64,000 bases of DNA. Source: CAVWGP01 sp963754645 (lineage in GTDB: Bacteria > Pseudomonadota > Alphaproteobacteria > Bin65). Position 1 is the stretch's first letter, and each line of letters starts with the position of its first letter. The position numbers and the translations under genes are program-made. Of the stretch, positions 35,842 to 42,701 are shown piece after piece. The notes below the pieces were generated by a model. The model made no database searches and was not told the origin of the DNA. It was given only the letters and a program-made list of their open reading frames with translations. Where the stretch lies: NCBI GenBank assembly GCA_963754645.1, contig CAVWGP010000001.1, positions 62,001-126,000 of the forward strand, in the 5' to 3' direction.

Positions 35842-36363
35842 ATGGCCGATGTCGCCGAAAATCTCAAAAAGGGCGCCGCGTTCGTGTCCGGCCCGGACGA
35901 CGGCACCGCCTATTGGCAGCCGCTGCCTTCGACCGGCTACACGGTGGCGAAGCTCACGCCGGCCAATTCGCCGATCAATCATCTTTCGGCGGGCATCCAG
36001 GTCGTCGAGCCCGGCTGCCACGTGCGCAACCACGCGCATCGATGCAACGACGAGCTGCTCTTCGTTTACGAAGGCACCGGCTCGTGCCTGATCGACGGCA
36101 AGACCCATGCGCTGGCCCCCGGCGCGCTGATCGCCGTCGGCCGCTATGTCGAGCACATCGTCAGGAACGACGGCAAGACGCCGATGAAAATATTCTGGGT
36201 GATGACCCCGCCCGGCCTCGAAGACTGGTTCGCCGCCATCGGCAAGCCGCGAAACCCCGGCGATCCCGCGCCGGCACCCTTTGCCCGGCCCGACTCGGAC
36301 ACGGTGGCCGCGATCCACAAGCGGGTGAATTTCGTGCCGGCGGAGATGCTGAAGCAAGGCTGA
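35842..36363 (+). CDS. Cupin-domain protein
   Basis: The 173-residue protein has a central cupin: motif 1 RNHAHRCNDELLFVYEGTG (about residues 59-77) with the His-x-His and Glu ligands, and motif 2 PGALIAVGRYVEHIVRNDG (about 94-112). AAGGAG lies seven bases before ATG 35842, 11 bases after the hydrolase stop. A small metal-dependent isomerase or dioxygenase is possible. The gene ends four bases from the convergent HpaB-type gene. Confidence 0.82.
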   Translation: MADVAENLKKGAAFVSGPDDGTAYWQPLPSTGYTVAKLTPANSPINHLSAGIQVVEPGCHVRNHAHRCNDELLFVYEGTGSCLIDGKTHALAPGALIAVGRYVEHIVRNDGKTPMKIFWVMTPPGLEDWFAAIGKPRNPGDPAPAPFARPDSDTVAAIHKRVNFVPAEMLKQG

Positions 36364-36366
36364 GCG

Positions 36367-37830
36367 CTAATTGCTTGTGCCGCCGCTGTCCGCCAAGATC
36401 CCATCCACCAGCGCCTCCATTTCGTCCCACGGCGCGTTGATGAAATTGTAGTTGCGCACGACGAAGGACGGGCCGACGTAGAATTTTTCGTATTGCTCGT
36501 GGCGGCCGGCGAAGTCGGAGTTGAGCAGGTCCCAGGCCAGCTTGAAGAGCTTCAAGCGGTCGCCAGCGCTTTCGGCCGGAGTAGACCAGTAGCGTTCGAA
36601 AATCGTCTTGAGTTCCGCGTCGTCGAGCACCGAACTGTCGGCCGGCATCTGGAACACGCCGCCGCCGGCCAGCGTGCGGATCTGGTCGCAAATGGCGGCG
36701 TGATTCTCCATCGCGTAATTGACCGCCGCATACATGTAGCGCCGATTGACATGGACATAGCCGTTGTCCATGCGCTCCATGCCCTGATGCTGGCCCTCGA
36801 TCATGCCGGCGAAAGCGGCCTCCATCGCGGCGAGACGGCCCAGCGTTTCGCGCACCGCCGGGATCGCGTGCGCGCCGTTGGCCTTCGCGATCTTGGCGGC
36901 GAGGCCCACGAGCAAGCGCAGCTTCGACCCGAAGCGCACGTTCGACTGATGATTGCTCATGAAATGCGCCGGCGTGCGGACATAGATGTTGCGCGACAGC
37001 TCGGGGTCGTCGTGGACGAACACGCTCTCCCAGGGAATCTTTACGTCCTGAAAAACCAGCATCGAGTCAGTTTCGTCGAACACCGACGAGAGCGGATAGT
37101 CGGCGCGCTTGCCGCGCCCGCCCATCGGCTTGCGCGCCCAAAGCTGCAGGCCGGGCGCGGCGATCGGCACGACGCAGGTGATCAACTCCTTCACCTGGTT
37201 GGGCGCCAGCGGGATGATGTTGCCGATGATCGCCGCATCGGCATAAACCGCGCCGGTCGCCAGCATCTTCATGCCGTTGACGGTGACGCCGCGGTCGTCC
37301 TCGGCGGTGACGCGCAAGGTCGGCGGCTGGCGGTCCTGGCTTTCGTAGAGCGCGGGATTGCGCGCGCCCTGGGGCGGCAGGATCGCGTAGACGAGGAACA
37401 GATCGTCGCGCCGGTAGCGCTCGTAGAAATTGGCGACATTGGCCGAGAATTTGCGTTGCGCGTTGGCGCCCGTGTCGAACACCTCGGGCCGGAGCGACAT
37501 GCCGGTGACGCTGCTCGCCACGTGATCGGGCGAGCGGCCGAGCAGGCCGTGGCTGAAATCGGCGATGGCGCGATGGCAGCGCGTGCGCTTGACCAGGTCT
37601 TCGCGCGTGCGCGGTTGCAGGAAATAGGCCGAGAAATTTTCGCCATTCTCCTCGAACGCGAAGACATCGCGCCGCGCGCGATCGGCTTTCATGTCATAGA
37701 GAGCGGCATACATCCGCGCGCCCTCGCGAAACGCGGGATGCGCCGTGACATCGCCGACGCGCTCGCTGCCAACAAGCACGCGGCGGCCGTCCTTGAGGCT
37801 TGCGAGATAGTCCTTGCCGCTCCGCAGCAT
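36367..37830 (-). CDS. HpaB-type FADH2-dependent aromatic hydroxylase, copy 2
   Basis: The 487-residue protein is a second full-length HpaB-family oxygenase. Matching segments are RSGKDYLASLKDGR, CHRAIADFSHGLLGRSPDHV, NHQSNVRFGSK and GGGVFQMPADSSVLDD. It is clearly related to the copy at 25933 but diverged throughout (for example LWARKPMGGRGK against LWSRQSLELN), so the two probably act on different rings or steps. GGAGAG is about nine bases before ATG 37830. No flavin reductase (HpaC type) is adjacent. Confidence 0.85.
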   Translation of the reverse strand: MLRSGKDYLASLKDGRRVLVGSERVGDVTAHPAFREGARMYAALYDMKADRARRDVFAFEENGENFSAYFLQPRTREDLVKRTRCHRAIADFSHGLLGRSPDHVASSVTGMSLRPEVFDTGANAQRKFSANVANFYERYRRDDLFLVYAILPPQGARNPALYESQDRQPPTLRVTAEDDRGVTVNGMKMLATGAVYADAAIIGNIIPLAPNQVKELITCVVPIAAPGLQLWARKPMGGRGKRADYPLSSVFDETDSMLVFQDVKIPWESVFVHDDPELSRNIYVRTPAHFMSNHQSNVRFGSKLRLLVGLAAKIAKANGAHAIPAVRETLGRLAAMEAAFAGMIEGQHQGMERMDNGYVHVNRRYMYAAVNYAMENHAAICDQIRTLAGGGVFQMPADSSVLDDAELKTIFERYWSTPAESAGDRLKLFKLAWDLLNSDFAGRHEQYEKFYVGPSFVVRNYNFINAPWDEMEALVDGILADSGGTSN

Positions 37831-37850
37831 GGCGCTCTCTCCAAATATAC

Positions 37851-37879
37851 GTAGGGGCGGATCTGAGGCCCGCCCCTAC
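37851..37879. repeat. GTAGGGGC palindrome family, single 29-bp unit
   Basis: The unit GTAGGGGCGGATCTG-AGG and closing CCCGCCCCTAC form a near-perfect palindrome. It lies between the solute-binding protein gene and the second HpaB-type gene, 21 bases upstream of the latter's start codon and within its leader. Confidence 0.8.
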
Positions 37880-37899
37880 AGCCGCGATCGTCGAAAGTT

Positions 37900-39087
37900 T
37901 TAGTGCCGCTGCGCGACCGGGCACTTCTCCCAATATGCGTCCTTATAATTCGCGTTGATGATGCCGCGGGTCACGATATCGGGTTTGCCGTCGGCGCCCT
38001 TGATGACTTCCTGCTTGTAGTAATTCTAAATCGGTATGCCATTGACGTTGTAAGTGTAAGGACCGCGAACGAAATCGTATTTGGTCTTGCGCATCGCCTT
38101 CATGATCGCAAGCGCGTTGTCGAACTTGCCGTTGAGCGCACGCATCGTGGCGCCAACGAGGCGGGCCGCGTCATAGCCCTGGGCCGCGTAGTTCGAGGGT
38201 TTCTGCCCATGCTTGGCGACGTAGTCCTTGACGAACCGCTTGTTGGCTTCGTTGTCGAGATCGGTGTTCCAGTGCAACGCGTGGAAGCTGCCGATCGCGG
38301 CGTCGCCGATCGCGGGGAGGGTCAGCCAATCGACGGTGTTGGAGGTGTAAAGCTTGATGTCCTTGCCGGCACCGGAGGCGGCCCATTGCTTCATGAATGC
38401 GCCGCCCATGGCGCCGGGCGCGAAGACGAACAAGGCGGAAGGCTTTGCCGCGCGGATTTTCGAGATATCGGCCTGATAATCGGTTTCGCCGAGCTTGAAA
38501 TAAGTTTCGTCGACGATTTTGGCGCCCTTGAGCGTGCGCTTGAGGCCGTTCACCAAATCCTTGCCCGCCTGATAGTTGGGCGCCATCAGGAAGATCGAGT
38601 CGATCTTTTCCTCGGTCAGGAGCTTGCCGAGCGATTCGGTGAACTGGTCGTTCTGGAACGAGGTCGACACGACATGGGCGTTGCATTGCTCGCCCGCCAT
38701 CGGCGAGGCGCCGGCATTGGTGATGAGCAGCCCAGTGTTGGATTCGACGATCGATTTCTGCGCCGCCATCAGCGTGTTCGACCACATGAAGCCGGCGACG
38801 ATGTGGACGCGGTGCTCCTTGATCATCTTCTCGGCTTCTTTCACCGCGACGTCGGGCTTCTGCTGATCGTCGCCCTCGAACAAGCGCATCGGCACGCCGC
38901 CGAGCTTGTCGCCGTCCTTGGTCCAGCCTTCGTGCTGCAGGCCGATCTTCCACGCATTGGTGCCTTCGATGCCCGGTACCGCGCCGCCGCCGGTGAAAGT
39001 GTTGATGTAGCCGAGCCGCAATTCCTGCGCCGCCGCCGTGCCGGCGAACGCGCACAGCGCGGTTGCCGCCAACAAGATTGTTTTCAT
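37900..39087 (-). pseudogene. Branched-chain amino acid-type ABC substrate-binding protein with in-frame TAG
   Basis: The gene encodes a LivK-type periplasmic binding protein. A signal peptide (MKTILLAATALCAFAGTAAA) precedes the type-1 binding fold (LRLGYINTFTGGGAVPG, HIVAGFMWSNTLMAAQK, VVSTSFQNDQFTESLG). A TAG at 38026-38028 ends translation after NVNGIPI. The same frame then continues NYYKQEVIKGADGKPDIVT to WEKCPVAQRH and a TAA at 37900, which matches the expected C-terminus. A single CAG to TAG change would explain it, costing about 42 residues. GGGAGG precedes ATG 39087. Such proteins near aromatic catabolism genes often bind aromatic acids; no LivHMGF genes are in the window. Confidence 0.8.
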
Positions 39088-39168
39088 GGTCGCCTCCCTG
39101 GTGCCGAGCCGCATGGCCGGCTACACACATACTTTAGATAGGCCCGGGCCTCGCCGTCCAGCGCCGCG

Positions 39169-39729
39169 CTAGCGCATCGGCCGATCGACATAATACTTCA
39201 CCAGGGCCTTGGCCGCCGGCGAGGCCCAATCGGCGTGGCCTTCCAGGTAACCCACGAGATTGCCCTCGCGGTCGATCAGGAACGTCGTCGGCAGCCCGCG
39301 CGTGACGAAATCGCGCATCATCTTGCCGCGCCGGTCGAGACGGATGGCGAGGTTTTTGTAGCCCTTGTCGGCCCAGAACGGCCCGACAACGTCCATGCCC
39401 TTGAGATCGACCGAGACAACGACGACTTGAAATTTGTCGCTGCCCAGCTCGGCTTGCAGCTTGTCAAGCGTCGGCAGCTCGACGATGCAGGGCGCGCACC
39501 ACGTGGCCCAGAAATTCAGGACCACGACCTTGCCTTTGAGCGTCGCCGCGAGGTCGATCGTCTTGCCGGCTTCGTTCTCGACCGCGGCCAGGGGCGCCTT
39601 GCGCGCCGGTGCGATGAGGGTAAATTGCCCCGTCGCGCCCACAAAGGCCGGCGGCTCGGCGCTTGCAGCGGGCACCCGGCACAACAGCAGAAACAACGCC
39701 GTCGCCAACAGCCGTGAATCTCGCATCAT
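39169..39729 (-). CDS. TlpA-like periplasmic thioredoxin-fold protein
   Basis: The 186-residue protein has a signal peptide or anchor (LLATALFLLLCRVPAASA). A TlpA/ResA-type domain follows with the active site NFWATWCAPC (about residues 76-85) and the cis-Pro region RGLPTTFLID. It acts outside the cytoplasm, probably as a thiol-disulfide reductase in cytochrome maturation or copper handling. Its start codon is only 12 bases from the divergent argH start, so the two promoters must overlap coding sequence. Confidence 0.87.
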   Translation of the reverse strand: MMRDSRLLATALFLLLCRVPAASAEPPAFVGATGQFTLIAPARKAPLAAVENEAGKTIDLAATLKGKVVVLNFWATWCAPCIVELPTLDKLQAELGSDKFQVVVVSVDLKGMDVVGPFWADKGYKNLAIRLDRRGKMMRDFVTRGLPTTFLIDREGNLVGYLEGHADWASPAAKALVKYYVDRPMR

Positions 39730-39741
39730 CGCCCTGATCCA

Positions 39742-41148
39742 ATGCCGAAAAAAATCAAACACCCTGCCGCGGCCAACACCATGTGGGGCGGCCGCTTTGC
39801 CGGCGGCCCCGATGCGCTGATGGCAGCGATCAACGCCTCGATCGGCTTCGACAAGCGCCTTTATGCCCAAGACATCGCCGGTTCGAAAGCCCATGCCGCG
39901 ATGCTGGCCAAGCAAGGCATTATCACGCGCCAGGATAATCTCGCCATCCAGCAAGGCCTCGACACGATATTGCAAGAAATCGCGAGCGGGAAGTTCAAGT
40001 TCCGCGCCGCGCTGGAAGACATCCACATGAACGTCGAGGCGCGTCTTGCCGAGCTGATCGGCTCGCGCGCCGGCCGGCTGCACACGGCGCGCTCGCGCAA
40101 CGACCAAGTGGCGACCGACATGCGGCTATGGGTGCGCGACGCGGCGGATGCGGCGGACGGCGCGCTGAAAGGCCTGCAAGCCGCGCTCATCGGCCAGGCC
40201 GAGCGGCACGCCGATGCCATCATGCCGGGGTTCACCCATATGCAACCGGCCCAGCCGGTGACCTTCGGCCACCACCTCCTCGCCTATGTCGAGATGTTCG
40301 GCCGCGACCGCGGCCGGTTCCGCGACGCGCGCAAGCGGATGAACAAATCGCCCTTGGGCGCCGCCGCGCTGGCCGGCACCTCCTTCCCGCTCGATCGCAC
40401 GATGACGGCAAAATCGCTGGGCTTTGCCGCGCCAATGGCGAATTCACTCGACGCGGTTTCGGCGCGGGATTTCGCGCTCGAATTTCTCGCCGCCGCCGCG
40501 ATCGCGGCCACGCATCTTTCGCGCCTCGCCGAAGAGCTCGTGCTGTGGTCGACGCCGCAATACGGCTTCGTCCGCCTGTCCGACAAGTTCACCACCGGCA
40601 GTTCGATCATGCCGCAAAAACGCAATCCCGATGCCGCCGAACTGGTGCGCGCCAAGATCGGCCGCATCCTGGGCGCCTTTGTCGGCCTTGCCGTGGTGAT
40701 GAAAGGCCTGGCGCTGGCCTATGGCAAAGACATGCAGGAAGACAAGGAGCCGCTGTTCGACGCCGCCGACAATCTGGCGCTGGCGCTGGCCGCGATGACC
40801 GGCATGGTCGCCGACATGGCGCCCGATCGCGAACGCATGCGCGCGGCGGCCGATGCGGGCTTTGCCACCGCCACCGATCTCGCCGATTGGCTGGTGCGCA
40901 AGCTCAACATGCCGTTTCGCGACGCGCACCATGTCGTGGGCCGTCTGGTCAAGCTCGCCGAAGCCAAGGGCTGCGGCCTTGCCGGCTTGACGCTCAAGGA
41001 CATGTGGGCCGTCGAACCGCGCCTTTCCGAAGCCGTATTCGCCGTGCTCGATGTCGAGTATTCTGTCGCCAGCCGAACGTCCTTTGGCGGCACCGCGCCG
41101 AAAAACGTGCGCCGCGCCGCCGCAACCGCCCGGAAACGCTACCTGTGA
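39742..41148 (+). CDS. argH: Argininosuccinate lyase
   Basis: This 468-residue enzyme splits argininosuccinate to arginine and fumarate. Family signatures are MWGGRFAGGPDALM, HTARSRNDQVATDMR, the GFTHMQPAQPVTFGHH block and the fumarate-lyase signature GSSIMPQKRNPD with the mobile-loop serine. Length is close to the usual 455-470. Its stop overlaps the start of a small lipoprotein gene as GTGA. The order argH, lptM-like, lysA is common in proteobacteria. Confidence 0.97.
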   Translation: MPKKIKHPAAANTMWGGRFAGGPDALMAAINASIGFDKRLYAQDIAGSKAHAAMLAKQGIITRQDNLAIQQGLDTILQEIASGKFKFRAALEDIHMNVEARLAELIGSRAGRLHTARSRNDQVATDMRLWVRDAADAADGALKGLQAALIGQAERHADAIMPGFTHMQPAQPVTFGHHLLAYVEMFGRDRGRFRDARKRMNKSPLGAAALAGTSFPLDRTMTAKSLGFAAPMANSLDAVSARDFALEFLAAAAIAATHLSRLAEELVLWSTPQYGFVRLSDKFTTGSSIMPQKRNPDAAELVRAKIGRILGAFVGLAVVMKGLALAYGKDMQEDKEPLFDAADNLALALAAMTGMVADMAPDRERMRAAADAGFATATDLADWLVRKLNMPFRDAHHVVGRLVKLAEAKGCGLAGLTLKDMWAVEPRLSEAVFAVLDVEYSVASRTSFGGTAPKNVRRAAATARKRYL

Positions 41149-41318
41149 AGCACGCCTCCATTATTGCGCTTCTGCTTGCCGCCGCCGCGCTTGCCGCGTG
41201 CGGTGTCAAGGGCGATCCGCAATTGCCGGCCGAGGCGAGCGACACCTATCCCGGCACCTACCCGCAGGGCGCTACACCCGGCGCGCGCGATAATATTTTC
41301 GGCAGCCGGCGGCGCTGA
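41145..41318 (+). CDS. lptM: LptM (YifL)-like small lipoprotein
   Basis: The 57-residue product has a short lipoprotein signal (IIALLLAAAALAAC) with lipobox LAAC, so Cys near residue 17 would be acylated. GVKGDPQLP follows, the conserved G-x-K-G pattern of LptM/YifL. In E. coli LptM helps assemble the LptD-LptE lipopolysaccharide translocon. A GTG start overlaps the argH stop, and the position before lysA supports the call. Confidence 0.78.
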   Translation: MKHASIIALLLAAAALAACGVKGDPQLPAEASDTYPGTYPQGATPGARDNIFGSRRR

Positions 41319-41390
41319 TCGATCCCGGCCTATCGCCCCGGCCGGCTGCATGTCATAAATCCCGCATCGAATTCACATCGCGAAAAAGCC

Positions 41391-42701
41391 ATGCTCGACC
41401 GCCTCGCCGATCCCGCCTTCGCCTATGTCAACGGCGCGCTGCACGCCGACGGCGTCGCGCTGGCGCGCATCGCGGCGGAGGTCGGCACGCCATTTTATTG
41501 CTATTCCGCCACGTCCCTGCGCCGATCCTATCGCGCGCTTGCCGCGGCGTTGAGACAAATGCCGGCAACCGTCTGCTACGGCGTCAAAGCCAACTCGAAT
41601 CCCGCCGTGATCCGCGTCTTGGCGCAAGAGGGCGCCGGCGCCGATGTCGTATCGGAGGGCGAAATACGCAAAGCGCTCGCCGCCGGCGTGCCGGCCGCGC
41701 GCATCGTGTTTTCCGGCGTCGGCAAGACGCAATCGGAGCTCGCCTTCGCGCTCGCCGCCGGCGTCGGCCAGATCAACGTCGAATCCGAGCCGGAACTCGA
41801 TCTGCTCGCCAACGTCGTCCGCAATTCGGGCCGTCGCGCCACGGTCGCCTTTCGCGTCAATCCCAATGTCGACGCCAAGACCCATCACAAGATCACGACC
41901 GGCCGCAAGCAGGACAAGTTCGGCATCGCCATCGATCGCGCCGGCGAGATCTATGCCCGGGCGAGCAAGCTGCCGGGCATTGCGCCGGTCGGCATCGCGG
42001 TTCACATCGGCTCGCAATTGCTCTCGCTCGATCCCTACCGCAACGCTTTCAAGAAGGTCGCCGCCTGCGTGCGCAGCTTGCGCGCCGCCGGCCTCACCGT
42101 GACCAGCCTGGATCTCGGCGGCGGCATCGGCATCACCTATCGGAACGAATTGCCCATCCCCTTCGGCGACTACGCCGCGCTGGTCGCCGAACTGGTGGCG
42201 CCGCTGGGATGCCACATATTCTTCGAGCCGGGCCGGGCGCTTGTTGGCAATGCCGGACTGCTGGTTTCGTCAATTATTTACCATAAACAGGGTGCAGAAC
42301 GCCCTATTTTGGTCGTGGATGCGGCCATGAATGACCTCATTCGCCCGGCACTTTACGACGCCTATCACCCCATTGTGCCGCTGCGCGAGGTTCCGAGTCG
42401 TGAAATCAAGGAGTTCGACGTGGTTGGGCCGGTTTGCGAAACGGGGGATACCTTTGCGGTGCAGCGCCGTATGCCCGATATGATTCAAGGGGAATTGATC
42501 GCTTTTGGTGGCGCCGGTGCTTACGGTGCGGTAATGTCTTCTCAATATAATTCCAGGCCGCTGGTGCCAGAAGTTCTGGTTGACGGCGAACGGTTTGCCA
42601 TGGTGCGCGCAAGGCCAAGCTACGAAGCGATGCTGTCTCAGTATCGCATTCCGGAATGGCTCGAAGCTGGCGCCGGCAGCCAAAAACGAGGTGCCGCATG
42701 A
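41391..42701 (+). CDS. lysA: Diaminopimelate decarboxylase
   Basis: The 436-residue PLP enzyme makes lysine from meso-diaminopimelate. The PLP lysine is in CYGVKANSNPAVI (about residue 68). GGGIGITY (about 243-250) binds the phosphate, EPGRALVGNAGLL lies near 280, and the acid pair is in GPVCETGDTFA (about 345). Its 3' third (about 42245-42660) has clearly lower G+C and different codon choice from the 5' part while keeping all active-site motifs. This suggests a recombined segment. The stop overlaps the next start as ATGA at 42698. Confidence 0.96.
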   Translation: MLDRLADPAFAYVNGALHADGVALARIAAEVGTPFYCYSATSLRRSYRALAAALRQMPATVCYGVKANSNPAVIRVLAQEGAGADVVSEGEIRKALAAGVPAARIVFSGVGKTQSELAFALAAGVGQINVESEPELDLLANVVRNSGRRATVAFRVNPNVDAKTHHKITTGRKQDKFGIAIDRAGEIYARASKLPGIAPVGIAVHIGSQLLSLDPYRNAFKKVAACVRSLRAAGLTVTSLDLGGGIGITYRNELPIPFGDYAALVAELVAPLGCHIFFEPGRALVGNAGLLVSSIIYHKQGAERPILVVDAAMNDLIRPALYDAYHPIVPLREVPSREIKEFDVVGPVCETGDTFAVQRRMPDMIQGELIAFGGAGAYGAVMSSQYNSRPLVPEVLVDGERFAMVRARPSYEAMLSQYRIPEWLEAGAGSQKRGAA

